Source of the DNA: Ectobius pallidus
Taxonomy: Eukaryota; Arthropoda; Insecta; Blattodea; Ectobiidae
Length of the DNA: 64,000 bases
Assembly: GCA_964059195.1 (NCBI GenBank)
Contig: CAXKWD010000007.1
Location: 2,108,001 to 2,172,000 of the forward strand
Direction: 5' to 3'
The notes beneath the pieces are model-generated. The model was given only the letters and a program-made list of their open reading frames with translations, was not told the origin of the DNA and made no database searches. Positions 46,801 through 50,897 of the stretch are shown here, one piece after another (position 1 is the first letter of the stretch; each line of letters begins with the position of its first letter). The position numbers and the translations under genes are program-made.

Positions 46801-49455
46801 TCCTTCTCCATCATTTACTTTCAAAAGTGACTGTCCAAATAAACTGACTGTGCCTCTCTCTCAGATCCTCACCCTTGTGCAACCTACATGTCCCACTGGC
46901 CGTAGTTATTACCTCTCGAAGGAAGAGATGGATGCGGCAACCATGGCTCTAGAAAATTACTGTAGACAATAAATTCACGTTTTTGTCATTGAAGAAGGGA
47001 AGGTAACATGTTTTCTGTAAGTTTTTCTTTTTGATTGTAATGAAATTTTAGAATTAAGTGCAAGATTACGGTGCCATATATTCTTACCCAGCGTGCATAG
47101 TATTTGTTATAAATGTAAAAAAATATGATCCCATTGCGATCCCTTATCAAAACTTGTAGGACATGATGCTGAAATATGTATGTTTCTATGAGAATTGTTT
47201 CAAAATTTTCAAAATATAGGTTTTTGAAAAATTCAGTTTTCAAATTTTTTTTGGGTAACCTTGAAAATATTTTTTTTCGAAAGTACTCGTGTGACATATC
47301 AAATTAAAGCTCATAATATAAGCTACATTTTGATACTTTTCCCACTCATCTATGTCAATTCCAGCTTGATTTATGCGTCATTTTGTGATTGCACTTATGC
47401 AGAAAATTTGGTTTTTTTCCATATTTCAGAAGGGTATAACTGGAAAACTACAACACATAAAAATCTGATATTTTGCACTTTAACATATCTCAGGTGGTAC
47501 TTCATGACAACCAAGTATGACTAAAATCGGAGATGGTCATGTTCAAAATTGACAAAAAATTGGTTCACTTGACATGGAATGACCCTAAATTAACATCACT
47601 GTTCATAAGGAATGTACAAGCGCCATGTTGGTCAATTTGCCTGAGAAACAAAAAAAATCACCCGTCCTTGGAACCTGCACACATCGCGAGATGGGCCCCC
47701 TACATTGCGACTTTGCCAACTATTTTTTTCCCAAATCTTTTGCAGTATTTGTGATAATTCAATTCAATTAGCATACAATAACATGTAGATGTAGATATCT
47801 CGTCCTGTAGATCCTGTGTTGAGCGGGGCTCAAGGATATAGAACACGTCAGATCAAAAAATACATGCATGTTATAACAATAATATAGGTCTACAGAAACT
47901 GCAAGCTGCCAAATTTATCCAAGCTGAAAATATTCCTCCAAATTGTAGAAGGTGTGAGTTATTAAAAATTCCTTGACAGCTGTTTTGAAAGGTTTGATCT
48001 TTCTTTGAATACATAATAATTTAATGTTGTTTGGAAGCTTGTTATATATCTGTATTGCAGAATAATAAGCACCCTTCTGAAAGAGTTTTAACGAGTTATT
48101 TGGTCTGTGTAGATCATTCATGTTTCTGGTAGTACGTCCATGTACACTAAAATTAGTTTGAAATTTATCAATATTATTCACTACAAAACACATAACAGAG
48201 TATATATACTCCCCTGTAAGAGTGAGGACTCTTAATTTTTCAAACAGCGGTTTACAAGATTCCCTTTTTTTCTTTCCACATATTATTCTTATTGCCCGCT
48301 TTTGAAATCTAAATATTTTCTCCCTATGGGTAGAGTTGCCCCAGAAAATGATCCCGTACCTCATTACAGAGTGAAAATATGCAAAATATACCATAAGTAA
48401 TGCATCCTGTTTTAATATATTATTCAAAATTCTTAAAGCAAAGCATGCTGAACTCAGTTTTGGACTTATCATTTCTATGTGTGTCTTCCAGTCAAGATTT
48501 TGGTCAATTTGCAGTCCTAAAAATTTTACATTGCTAATTTCTTGTATGATTTGTGTTCCATAATTAATTTCAAGATTTGAGATACATCTGTTGGTATTTT
48601 GTCTTAAATTGTATAAAATGGGTCTTATCAATATTAAGTGTCATTTTATTAGCCAGAAACCATGTGTTTAACTCGTGAAAAGCCTTAAACTGGTGAAACA
48701 GTCTAAACTAAAGCCACATGACCAGCTTGGCAAGCGGCCAATATTTTGATTAACCTGCTACGGAAAGTAATACACTTAGCAGTAATGGACCCGGTATAGC
48801 AGGCGAATGCTGGGCAGAACAGAAGACTCAGACTATGCCTATTTTTCCATAAACAAACAGGCCATTCCACTTAGGTAAGCAACCATGCAGAAACCTTAAA
48901 ACCAGTACTCCATGAATTGTCTGTATGTGTGTCATATATTATGTTTAAAATTAGTGGAAATTTTTTCGCTTCAAATACATGAAGTCACAAACATGATCAT
49001 ATTCTAGTAATACACCCCTCTATTGTCACAATCTCTCTTAGCACTAGCCACACAACTGAGCGTATTTTTGTGTTACCGCAAGCCAGTAATAATACCAGTT
49101 GAAGGAAAAGAACAAATTAACACAATTTCAGTGTGGTGGCCTCTACAACTTCCTGGTCCAAAACTAAGGTTATGACCCACTGCAAAGAATTTATGTGTAC
49201 AATAAAGTTTAGAACACGAAAGGATCTACGATATTAAGATAATTATAGCTTAAAGAACTATATAAATGCCCAAAAATCATATTTGCTACATGAAATCTGC
49301 CAATCATAACTACGTACCTCCAAGGTATAATTTTGTCGTATTGTTTCATAACTCTGCCAAGCTTCATCAGCAGCATCCTTATCCATATTTAAATTATTGC
49401 ATAATTCTTGATGCCTTTTGAAAATATTGTCATCTGAATCGTCAGACAACCCCAT
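4695..49455 (-). CDS. Rbf: Retinoblastoma-family pocket protein (p107/p130 type), 14 exons
   Basis: A nuclear pocket protein that binds E2F factors and represses cell-cycle genes (known for the family). Fourteen exons with AG/GT borders and compatible phases give about 1,042 residues, near p107 length (1,068) and longer than Drosophila Rbf (845). Residues 47-200 contain the RB N-terminal domain (DQLHWLACALYVACRKS). Pocket A starts near 396 (SVSRLQLLLSGRQAAPSDVL). The spacer carries SPVGSSLAKKRLF, matching the cyclin-docking RxLF motif of p107/p130. Pocket B starts near 734 (SLSLFFRKFYHLASVRMQEL) and ends near 920 with LIKFYNTIYV. The tail has several SP/TP sites and DLRAINNMI. The ATG at 49,455 begins a p107-like N-terminus. 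The spacer motif and length favour p107/p130 over RB1. The introns are very large because of transposons. Confidence 0.93.
4949..5018 (-). other. Candidate 70-nt alternative (poison) exon
   Basis: Bounded by CCTCCAG and GTAAGA, good splice sites on the gene strand, between exon 13 and the last exon. It is open in the entering frame. Being 70 nt, it shifts the last exon into a frame that soon reaches TGA. Skipping it gives the conserved tail. It may be a decoy or a regulated exon. Confidence 0.35.
5146..5217 (-). repeat. tRNA-like sequence (SINE head or tRNA pseudogene)
   Basis: A cloverleaf is recognisable: D-stem GCTC/GAGC, anticodon stem TTGGT/GCCAA, T-arm CTGGGTTCAAGTCCCAG and a 7-bp acceptor stem with one mismatch. 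The anticodon loop has C instead of the invariant U33, and (TAA)n-like sequence follows, so a functional tRNA is unlikely. Confidence 0.6.
5790..6154 (-). CDS. Rbf: Rb-family exon 13 (end of pocket B, tail)
   Basis: Encodes RGDLIKFYNTIYVQQVKEFA (end of the B box), then a phospho-site-rich tail: LTLSPLPLTRNQPMSPYRR, SMPASPLPQ and SRSPAK. Phase 1 in, phase 0 out before GTAAGA. Confidence 0.92.
6200..6945. repeat. Probable hAT-like MITE rich in AGGTCATTTTT
   Basis: Both ends carry related inverted tips (CAGGGCATGGATTCTAATGAC at left; a diverged CCCTGACATCTGAG...GATGACC at right, reverse-complemented). AGGTCATTTTT-like repeats lie just inside each end. No clear target duplication. Intron 12 of the Rb-family gene. 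Confidence 0.4.
7473..7863. mobile_element. Tigger-like MITE (CAGTGGAACC ends)
   Basis: The ends CAGTGGAACCTTGTTAGCAC and, inverted, CAGTGGAACCTCGTTAACAC are flanked by TA on both sides. 391 bp, no coding. Same family as 32,127-33,128. Confidence 0.8.
8024..8341 (-). mobile_element. tRNA-derived SINE with 13-bp target duplication
   Basis: The minus strand begins with a tRNA-like head (A-box-like GTGGTTAGC, B-box GGTTCGATTCC), continues through a GC-rich body and ends in AGTTTAGTTTAG. Both sides carry the 13-bp duplication CTCTTAATACGCT (8,011-8,023 and 8,342-8,354). 318 bp. Inserted in the Tigger-like element. Confidence 0.88.
8587..8766 (+). pseudogene. Tigger/pogo transposase N-terminal fragment
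   Basis: Encodes SYVEKLEILCKHDEN, then KQLAESLRIPSSKLRTIVKN, the pattern of the helix-turn-helix that starts Tigger/CENP-B-like transposases. It ends in TGA after 59 residues. No DDE domain. Confidence 0.6.
9080..9944. mobile_element. hAT-type MITE with 8-bp target duplication
   Basis: Ends TAGGGACCGGATTTTTAGG and, inverted, TAGGGACCGGATTCTTAGG. Flanked by the perfect 8-bp duplication GTAATTAC (9,072-9,079 and 9,945-9,952). AGGTTTTTAT-like repeats sit inside both ends. No coding. Confidence 0.88.
10777..11011. repeat. Foldback palindrome with hammerhead-like motif (Penelope-type)
   Basis: 87-bp near-perfect arms (10,777-10,863 and 10,925-11,011) around a 61-bp centre. On the plus strand, 10,915-10,961 reads GCTAG, CCGACGA, a 6-bp stem GGGAGG/CCTCTT with loop GTACTTA, GAAAC, AT, GTC, CTAG: a hammerhead layout with C in place of U4. 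The left arm lacks the core. The palindrome matches 13,519-13,777. Confidence 0.75.
11105..11308 (+). repeat. Dispersed repeat with LDETHY(A/T)GVFW reading frame
   Basis: Encodes LDETHYAGVFWIRELDS...LLIMECTP, clearly related to 28,767-28,952 (minus; LDETHYTGVFWTKELES...LIVVCSP). Two copies point to a mobile element, but I do not recognise the family. Confidence 0.5.
11740..12115. repeat. Dispersed repeat (copy 1), Helitron-like right tip
   Basis: About 300 bp is related to 14,990-15,255. Shared blocks are CCTACCAG...GGTGTGTAGAA and a right tip GGGCGA(C/T)...GGGCATTT...AAG(C/T)TAGTA. The hairpin-like tip followed by (C/T)TAGT resembles Helitron-type 3' ends; this is tentative. Confidence 0.4.
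12116..13052. other. Intron 12 sequence, nothing recognised
   Basis: AT-rich. No coding, inverted repeats or tRNA-like boxes that I can support. Confidence 0.5.
13053..13233 (-). CDS. Rbf: Rb-family exon 12 (pocket B)
   Basis: Encodes VAQSEKTFTEIMRCYRMQPQ and SHVYRSVLLSTKRRRGSG, the conserved middle of the B box, then a Ser-rich stretch. Phase 1 out before GTAAAT. It is flanked on both sides by foldback palindromes (13,519-13,777 and 10,777-11,011). Confidence 0.92.
13519..13777. repeat. Foldback palindrome with hammerhead-like motif on both strands
   Basis: Arms of 103 bp (13,519-13,621 and 13,675-13,777) around a 53-bp loop. The right arm (plus) and left arm (minus) each read GCTAG, CCGACGA, stem GGGAGG/CCTCTT, GAAAC, AT, GTC, CTAG, a hammerhead layout with C at position 4. 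Related to 10,777-11,011; the outer flanks of the two loci are also homologous but inverted. Confidence 0.78.
14990..15255. repeat. Dispersed repeat (copy 2) of 11,740-12,115
   Basis: Shares the CTACCAGG...GGTGTGTAGAAG block and the right tip CCCGGGCGATGCCGGGCATT. Runs into (AT)n at 15,256. Confidence 0.45.
16507..16665 (+). repeat. Imperfect tandem repeat, about 45-bp unit
   Basis: The block CCCTTGTA(C/A)(C/A)AAATAT(T)AAAAA recurs three times, giving VPNIKN...LVKNIKT...LVPNIKN in one frame. No known protein. Confidence 0.5.
17007..17073 (-). repeat. tRNA-like sequence (SINE head)
   Basis: The minus strand has a D-arm-like GTGGTAGGATG, anticodon stem CTAGA/GCTAG-like with loop CTGTGGT, and B-box GGGTTCGATAC. 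The acceptor stem is poor. Probably a SINE or pseudogene. Confidence 0.5.
18001..20542. mobile_element. Palindromic composite TIR element (GGGTCAATCCAT ends)
   Basis: Outer ends GGGTCAATCCATTAGAAATG and its inverse, flanked by CTAC on both sides (17,997-18,000 and 20,543-20,546). 18,001-19,503 is a near-palindrome with arms of several hundred bp; 19,504-20,542 repeats interior plus right arm. A third terminus (inverse of GGGTCAATCC) sits inside at about 19,494-19,503. No coding. The tips resemble the transposon at 43,818-47,585 (GGGTCATTCCAT). Confidence 0.75.
20706..21061 (-). CDS. Rbf: Rb-family exon 11 (spacer end, pocket B)
   Basis: Starts TIEGENGQRYIPISYVAG and reaches the B box at SLSLFFRKFYHLASVRMQEL, then DRHLDQILMCTVYVICK, which includes part of the LxCxE-binding surface (by family). 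Phase 0 out before GTAATA. Confidence 0.93.
21475..21546 (-). repeat. tRNA-Asn-like SINE copy
   Basis: A cloverleaf with D-stem GCTC/GAGC, anticodon stem TCGGC/GCCGA and anticodon GTT, but C at position 33. The T-arm CCGTGTTCAAATCCCGG has one mismatch. The 5' flank (ATGCCAGTACGAC on plus) is shared with 56,876-56,949, indicating a dispersed family rather than a tRNA gene. Confidence 0.65.
21704..22157. mobile_element. MITE with minisatellite core (copy 1)
   Basis: The left end holds GAACGCCATGCGACAGAAGT then GAAACTTG; the right holds GCAGTCCATTCCGTCA...ACCCCTACCGC...AAGTTTCACTT. Both ends match 57,601-58,211. The tips AAGTGAAACTT/AAGTTTCACTT are inverted. The centre is a T-rich array of TTTTTAATTTTGGATTTTT-like units. 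Confidence 0.75.
22225..22780 (+). mobile_element. Tigger-like element fragment with transposase N-terminus
   Basis: The left tip CAGTAGAAGCCTGGAATACC follows TA. From ATG 22,588 the frame reads KAYSVGDKLKIIDRVKNRET, a pogo/Tigger helix-turn-helix start, and then diverges. No right end found. Confidence 0.6.
23773..23836. repeat. Tandem duplication, 32-bp unit, two copies
   Basis: GGCAATCAAAATAAGTCTAA plus 12 more bases is repeated exactly. Intron 10. Confidence 0.85.
23957..24136 (-). CDS. Rbf: Rb-family exon 10 (spacer, cyclin-docking motif)
   Basis: Encodes SPVGSSLAKKRLFTEGPTN. KKRLF sits where p107/p130 carry the RxLF motif that binds cyclin A/E-CDK2, which is absent from the RB1 spacer. 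SP sites surround it. Phase 1 in, phase 1 out before GTGAGT. Confidence 0.88.
24219..24402 (-). CDS. Rbf: Rb-family exon 9 (end of A box, spacer)
   Basis: Encodes IEEQILESMAWRSESPLWEN, then a spacer with PTIRRLTTGTAST. Acceptor TGTAG, donor GTGAGT, phase 1 out. A short 82-bp intron separates it from exon 10. Confidence 0.9.
24583..25316. mobile_element. MITE, TA target, CCGTATTTATC ends
   Basis: Ends CCGTATTTATCTGAATATAA and, inverted, CCGTATTTATCCGAATATAA, with TA on both sides. 734 bp, no transposase. A truncated copy lies at 2,598-3,189. Probably Tc1/mariner superfamily by target site. Confidence 0.8.
26526..27414. mobile_element. mariner-type element, internally deleted, about 106-bp TIRs
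   Basis: TA on both sides. The ends CAGTGCCTTTTTTTTGACTC extend into almost identical inverted repeats of about 106 bp. The near identity suggests a recent insertion. It carries the first part of a transposase on the minus strand. Confidence 0.9.
26626..27235 (-). pseudogene. mariner transposase, N-terminal part, frameshifted
   Basis: ATG at 27,235 gives MPRRVYTLAHRLFMYDSN...RKLVTRFRETGSVLDQ, a winged-helix start. A one-base shift in an AAG run (near 27,040-27,055) leads into LTEEKLDEIGQKL...LSRLSQETGFS and LIFFTDEAWFHLHVHV, with the first catalytic Asp in TDEAWF. The frame ends at KIGVWCAV where the right part is deleted, so the other two catalytic residues are absent. Confidence 0.85.
28056..28476 (-). 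CDS. Rbf: Rb-family exon 8 (pocket A)
   Basis: The largest exon. Encodes most of the A box, including FARKRLQLGESLYYKLLENI, LLACCLEIVIYSYNSQRTFP and WILEALGLEPYYFYKVIEV. Phase 2 in, phase 0 out before GTCAGT. Confidence 0.93.
28767..29345. repeat. Dispersed repeat with LDETHYTGVFW frame and CAGTCATT array
   Basis: One side starts CTAGCATGTGCCCGCATTAA. The minus strand encodes LDETHYTGVFWTKELESE (28,770-28,940), related to 11,105-11,308. The other side ends in CAGT/CATT repeats (29,300-29,328) and TTTTATATATATAG. These tips resemble Helitron-type elements; not proven. Confidence 0.45.
29355..29550 (+). pseudogene. Penelope-like element C-terminal relic
   Basis: Reads FMNLEISREENLIKKFIKYT, then a TGA, then LAAENVGKAHETYV. 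This aligns with the tail of the ORF at 60,475 (LMNFEIPEDENLIKKFIKPP...HVAEDGDKGP). A decayed hammerhead-like segment (CTGAAAA...GAAAC...GTT) overlaps its end. Confidence 0.65.
30002..30174 (-). CDS. Rbf: Rb-family exon 7 (start of pocket A)
   Basis: Encodes LQQLIPNTPLTGRRYLQS and SVSRLQLLLSGRQAAPSDVL. The second block opens the A box. The 80-bp intron to exon 6 is among the shortest in the gene. Ends phase 2 before GTAAGC. Confidence 0.92.
30255..30373 (-). CDS. Rbf: Rb-family exon 6
   Basis: Encodes GEDASTDIGTPTKSYGMVEF...ARSLSMEKYKDT. Flanked by TTGTAG and GTGAGT; phase 1 in, phase 0 out. No long open frame shows it; it is found only from its splice sites and phase. Confidence 0.85.
30374..31552. 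other. Intron 5, (GAAA)n near 31,160-31,185, no gene
   Basis: A short GAAA microsatellite. Otherwise nothing recognisable. Confidence 0.5.
31553..31688 (-). CDS. Rbf: Rb-family exon 5
   Basis: Encodes VLRGKAANLSGLLEVNNFD...YEEYVLSEGDFDERIFLG, matching the p107/p130 block LLRGKxxxLxGxL...YEEYVLSxGxxDERIFLG. Leaves in phase 1 before GTAGGT. Confidence 0.92.
32127..33128. mobile_element. Tigger-like MITE, 1.0 kb
   Basis: Ends CAGTGGAACCTCGTTAAGAC and, inverted, CAGTGGAACCTCGTTAGCAC, with TA on both sides. Related to 7,473-7,863. No transposase frame. Intron 4. Confidence 0.82.
33362..33522 (-). CDS. Rbf: Rb-family exon 4
   Basis: Encodes GLPKNFTDPDY...IKEYNWKPHIKKLFDSG. Enters in phase 1, leaves in phase 0 before GTGAGT. 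The phases match both neighbours. Confidence 0.9.
34315..34388 (-). repeat. tRNA-like sequence (SINE head)
   Basis: The minus strand has GGGGTAAGATG, anticodon stem CTTGT/TCAAG with loop CTAGTAA, and B-box ACGTTCGAGTCC. The acceptor stem is weak. A tRNA pseudogene or SINE. Confidence 0.5.
35045..35520. repeat. Three imperfect tandem copies of an about 150-bp unit
   Basis: The blocks CGGTAC(T/C)GG, ACCGATT(A/T)GGTCCAA and AAGTTTCAT(G/T)AAAAT recur at about 35,050, 35,225 and 35,370. Ends in GACAGACATTTT-like sequence. Confidence 0.7.
35734..35779 (-). ncRNA. Hammerhead ribozyme, mirror copy in left arm
   Basis: Same core, stem II (ATCCAC/GTGGAT), GAAAC and GTC as the plus-strand copy, read on the minus strand. 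This is also the transcribed sense of the surrounding Rb-family intron 3. Confidence 0.68.
35881..35926 (+). ncRNA. Hammerhead ribozyme (type I layout)
   Basis: All invariant hammerhead positions are present (C3 U4 G5 A6 N7 G8 A9; G12 A13 A14; A15.1-U16.1; H17 = C). Cleavage is predicted after 35,922. Stem III, ACAGATCTGT, is a perfect palindrome with no loop, so a dimer fold may be needed. It may process Penelope-type RNA; inferred from sequence only. Confidence 0.7.
36525..36715 (-). CDS. Rbf: Rb-family exon 3
   Basis: Encodes VFDFCWTLFVCVKGKFPG and DDLVNSYHLLLAACDLMFAN, a strongly conserved block of the RB N-terminal domain. The acceptor is TGTGCAG. It ends phase 1 at ...NPDFS before GTACAT. 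Confidence 0.92.
37440..38718. mobile_element. TIR element of unassigned class
   Basis: Ends CACTTTAAGTTCAAAGTAG and its inverse CTACTTTGAACTTAAAGTG, followed inside by TGTAAACAAA on both sides. About 1.28 kb, containing a smaller insertion (37,553-37,944). No transposase. Confidence 0.6.
37553..37944. mobile_element. 392-bp MITE with 6-bp target duplication
   Basis: Ends CAGGGTGTCCAC and GTGGACACCCTG, flanked by ATTTGT on both sides (37,547-37,552 and 37,945-37,950). AATTCCCGG/TTTTCCCGAC repeats lie inside. A six-base duplication is unusual for common superfamilies; IS3EU-like is one option. Confidence 0.8.
39278..42076 (-). mobile_element. LINE retrotransposon, 5'-truncated, (GATGTA)n tail
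   Basis: A non-LTR element on the minus strand with a (TACATC)n 3' tail near 39,278-39,300. Its ORF has endonuclease and reverse transcriptase. The 5' junction is near 42,075: beyond it the sequence matches a different repeat (compare 37,355-37,445). Intron 2. Two fragments of the same family lie at 43,160-43,641 and 47,784-48,686. Confidence 0.88.
39420..42140 (-). CDS. LINE ORF: AP endonuclease (partial) + reverse transcriptase
   Basis: 906 residues, uninterrupted. The endonuclease C-terminal half has GDFNVDF (about 101-107) and GLSDHDAQML. The reverse transcriptase has KPLFKKGDKNVPSNYRPISL, DLAKAFDCINHEIL, GVPQGSILGPLLF and the catalytic FADDT. The thumb and tail end ...TFYNMDDFFSA. Jockey-like by overall layout. 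The first about 22 residues come from flanking non-LINE DNA, so the N-terminal endonuclease is missing and the ATG is not the native start. Open but 5'-truncated, so not autonomous. Codon use is A/T-rich, unlike the Rb exons. Confidence 0.88.
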   Translation of the reverse strand: MKFCRDVRGSLLNNTLKVPKGGAGGSIFIKSNLNFSDIDTSSYCKEQDFECCAARVETDNSTFVILTIYRAPTGNFNYFTNQLEKVLNYLYSNNVNIILCGDFNVDFSIDSEKKIRLISLLGSYNLDSVVNFPTRIQNNSQTIIDNIFIDIEKHPNFKILPILNGLSDHDAQMLVLNDSKVNATKKHTHMTRVMNDASILNFKQDLKNENWGSIFSYDKVDCKLNEFLNIVLRHFETNFPKKKTANLPNVRNKTWLTTGIKISCRNKRELYLKCRTSNNPAHKEHYKMYCKKLKKVIKEAKSRHFSQIINKSDNKIKTIWNIIKNETGRSKGNNDCMSLTYQNKKLDNVSDITNAFNNHFINIAEKCIPTTNISINAADLLKTPIVQNHTFQIKLTSSREIENIIKSLKSKNSSGWDEISNKLLKSCSSEISKPLSHICNCSLKSGIFPIRLKHAIVKPLFKKGDKNVPSNYRPISLLTSFSKVFEKVMYNRLIHYLNLNNILTPSQFGFRSGMSTDNATFQLTTEILEALDKKKHALGIFCDLAKAFDCINHEILLQKLKHYRLDNITLKWFKSYLSDRTQKVIINGNESKLGTVKNGVPQGSILGPLLFLIFINDLPDNLSDESKALLFADDTSVLVTGKSQEDLARLATKTFHELNTWFQANKMSLNIDKTHFIQFRTKNRYISNIVINYQTQIIEEISNIKFLGLQIDQNLDWKKHIVMISSKLSSACFALRTLNDILQQDALLTVYFAYFHSVMRYGIIFWGNSAHREKIFRLQKRAIRIICGKKKRESCKPLFEKLKVLTLTGEYIYSVMCYMVDNIDKFQSNHSIHGRTTRNMNDLHRPANSLKLFQKGAYYSAIQIYNNLPKEIKSLCIKSKCKSFKRALKQYLVTHTFYNMDDFFSA
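42187..42246 (+). repeat. tRNA-like sequence (SINE head)
   Basis: Has an A-box-like TTAGTGGTTAAGACTG and B-box GGGTTCAATGC on the plus strand. The stems are weak. Likely a degenerate SINE. Confidence 0.4.
42600..42635. repeat. (GAAA)n microsatellite
   Basis: Short purine array just downstream (gene sense) of exon 2. Confidence 0.7.
42685..43028 (-). CDS. Rbf: Rb-family exon 2 (RB N-terminal domain)
   Basis: The acceptor TTACAG precedes GGGGACCAAC. It encodes GDQLHWLACALYVACRKS and LTRLLRLCKLSLIRFFDKSK, the start of the RB N-terminal domain. It ends ...RKH plus two bases before GTACAA (phase 2). Confidence 0.92.
43160..43641 (-). mobile_element. LINE 3' fragment (same family)
   Basis: Encodes EKLKVLTLTGEYIYSVVCYV...TFYNLEEYFQLG, the last about 115 residues of the LINE ORF. 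The 3' tail is (GATGTA)n at about 43,160-43,195. Truncated at 43,641. Intron 1. Confidence 0.85.
43818..47585. mobile_element. DNA transposon with about 535-bp TIRs and DDE/DDD-like transposase
   Basis: Ends GGGTCATTCCATGTCAAGTG and its inverse. The inverted repeats run about 43,818-44,350 and 47,041-47,585 with high identity apart from a small insertion. Flanks show only TAA on each side. It is 3,768 bp and carries a single transposase frame on plus (44,498-46,972) broken by one TGA. The near-identical TIRs suggest a fairly recent insertion. Tips like those at 18,001-20,542, long TIRs and a possible third catalytic Asp would fit a Sola-like superfamily, but I cannot confirm this. Confidence 0.85.
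44498..46972 (+). pseudogene. Transposase (unassigned superfamily), one in-frame TGA
   Basis: Two open parts, 44,498-45,814 and 45,818-46,972, lie in the same frame, separated by TGA at 45,815-45,817; together about 824 codons. Part 1 has a zinc-finger-like CCNPF...H...CDSC, a charged linker, an HTH-like segment (SEIQNEFQVSNRMARKAKAL) and a second Cys cluster (CHLNECPSCPG). Part 2 has three acidic blocks spaced like an RNase H-fold nuclease: MDFAENYSF, YFSDGAAAQFKN and HGKGVCDGLGG. The true start may be ATG 44,609 (MAEKVSET). No introns seen. Function is inferred from layout and position between TIRs; not a host gene. Confidence 0.75.
47784..48686 (-). mobile_element. LINE 3' fragment, frameshifted (same family)
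   Basis: Encodes ISNVKFLGLQIDQNLDWKTH...YNLEEYFQLG (238 codons open), the last third of the LINE ORF. The 3' tail is ATGTAGATGTAG near 47,784. Upstream residues are in another frame. Truncated near 48,686. Intron 1. Confidence 0.85.
49318..49455 (-). CDS. Rbf: Rb-family exon 1 (residues 1-46)
   Basis: Begins MGLSDDSDDNIFKRHQELC and ends ...RQNYTLE before GTACGT. Phase 0. It joins exon 2 (GDQLHW) to give the family's TLEG(D/N)xLHWLACALY junction. An E2F-like site lies about 90 bp upstream of the ATG. Confidence 0.9.
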
Positions 49456-49543
49456 ATTTGTGAATTTAAACGAACAAAATCACACGTAACACTCCCAATC
49501 AGTTCAGCAGCGAAGCATAGACTAGTTCCATCCACTACAAGTA

Positions 49544-49553
49544 GGCGGGAAAA
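49544..49553 (-). promoter_or_regulatory. E2F-like site 1
   Basis: GGCGGGAAAA on plus (TTTTCCCGCC on minus), a full match to TTTSSCGC, about 90 bp upstream of the Rb-family ATG. Confidence 0.6.
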
Positions 49554-49740
49554 CTGACCTCTTCGCTGAGTCGCACTAAGTTAATTCGCTGAGAAAAAGC
49601 CACCAAAGTAACAACACATGTTTGGTTTTATTCAAACAATTGAATTTAATCAATATGATTTTATTTTAAAACAACATTAAAGAATAATGTAAAAGTAAAA
49701 GTTGAAAATGAATTAATATGGCGACAATCTTTACTCAAAA

Positions 49741-49750
49741 ACGCGCCAAA
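49741..49750 (-). promoter_or_regulatory. E2F-like site 2
   Basis: ACGCGCCAAA on plus (TTTGGCGCGT on minus), matches TTTSSCGC. Confidence 0.5.
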
Positions 49751-49895
49751 CATAATAGGCTAACGCAGAAATTGTTATTCACAAAAACAGACTAACATTA
49801 TACACCAAACCATTAAAAATTAACATATTTTCTCTGAAATAGACTTTAGTATTCATCTGGTCATTCTTTTTACAAAATAAAAGACTTTAATGCAA

Positions 49896-49905
49896 TTCGC
49901 GCCAA
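49896..49905. promoter_or_regulatory. E2F-like site 3
   Basis: TTCGCGCCAA, a near match on either strand (TTGGCGCGAA on minus). Confidence 0.45.
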
Positions 49906-49934
49906 CGATTTTACAACCACCAGAACTACTTTGA

Positions 49935-49942
49935 GCGGGAAA
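49935..49942 (-). promoter_or_regulatory. E2F-like site 4
   Basis: GCGGGAAA on plus, TTTCCCGC on minus, full match to TTTSSCGC. Confidence 0.5.
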
Positions 49943-50072
49943 TCAATTCCTTCTTACGCATAGTCAATTTGCGACTGCATAATTTTAAAATTTGGGGCTC
50001 ACAGATTCATGCATCCCGTTAATTTTATTCATCAGTATTCTCTATACTGCGTAAATGTTATTTCATGTCTGT

Positions 50073-50080
50073 TTTCGCGC
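50073..50080 (+). promoter_or_regulatory. E2F-like site 5
   Basis: TTTCGCGC, full match to TTTSSCGC. Confidence 0.45.
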
Positions 50081-50763
50081 AGTGCCTAATTCTGAGATTA
50101 TTAGAATAGTATCTAACGACTTTAGGAACATTGGTACTGCCATTGAAATATAGGTCCTTCACTTCAATGGGTACTACTTATGCTTACAATAAAATAATAT
50201 ATGTATTGTGTTTCACCAAAAAAAGGATTAACATTTCATTATGTTATATACTATAAAGAATAGATCTCTGGATTTTTTTTTTATACAGCAAGAAAATCAA
50301 AGGTGTCAATTCTGTCGTGAAGAGACTGGGCGGAAGAGGCGTGTCCCCAAACATCCTCCGACAGTCAACGACCTTAGCATCCTCTGGTGGGGATTATCCA
50401 AATTAAAAGAACTTCTAGCGATTCTATTTTTTAAATTAATTTCGCCATGGTGCTTTGTTTGACCATTTTAGGATGAAGATGAATAAATGAATCCCCTACC
50501 TTTCATATATTGAATGTATAAATAGGATTCTATTTTGGCTCCGCAGCCCATGGAGAGCTGTTTTTCCTACTGAGCTGAGGTTGCCGGTTCAGGAGTACAT
50601 GGTCATGTTGGGAGAGGACGCTTCGTATCGACTTGTTTTTTGAGGTTAAGATTTAAATAATTTCGCACAAAAAGATTCGTTTAGCATTTTCAGGGAGATA
50701 ATGATGGAATTTAAAGAATGAAGCAGATCAAGTTCTTGTGTTCAGTGATCTGAATTTCAAGGA

Positions 50764-50897
50764 ATGTTGTCAGGAAGAATAAACATTTTGTTTGTACCTT
50801 TTCGAAATGTGTGTTGTTGTCATGCGAACTTTAACAAGTATGCGGCGAGGGAAGCCAGATTCATGAATAAGATTATGGGGAACAAAGGTTCTGAAAA
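50764..50897 (+). CDS. RBFA: RBFA exon 1
   Basis: Encodes the presequence and FNKYAAREARFMNKIMGNKG. Ends phase 2 before GTAAGA. Found by splice sites; no long open frame. Confidence 0.82.

Larger units (their letters stand above)
49456..50763. promoter_or_regulatory. Shared intergenic region of two divergent genes
   Basis: About 1.3 kb between the start codons of the Rb-family gene (minus) and RBFA (plus). AT-rich, with five E2F-like motifs spread over 49,544-50,080. I see no clear TATA box and could not place transcription starts. Confidence 0.65.

Noticed and set aside
50241..50462. Possible upstream exon of RBFA (CQFCREETGRKRR)
   Set aside because: An in-frame TGA lies 18 bp upstream of the ATG at 50,764 and the N-terminus is already complete; no family match.
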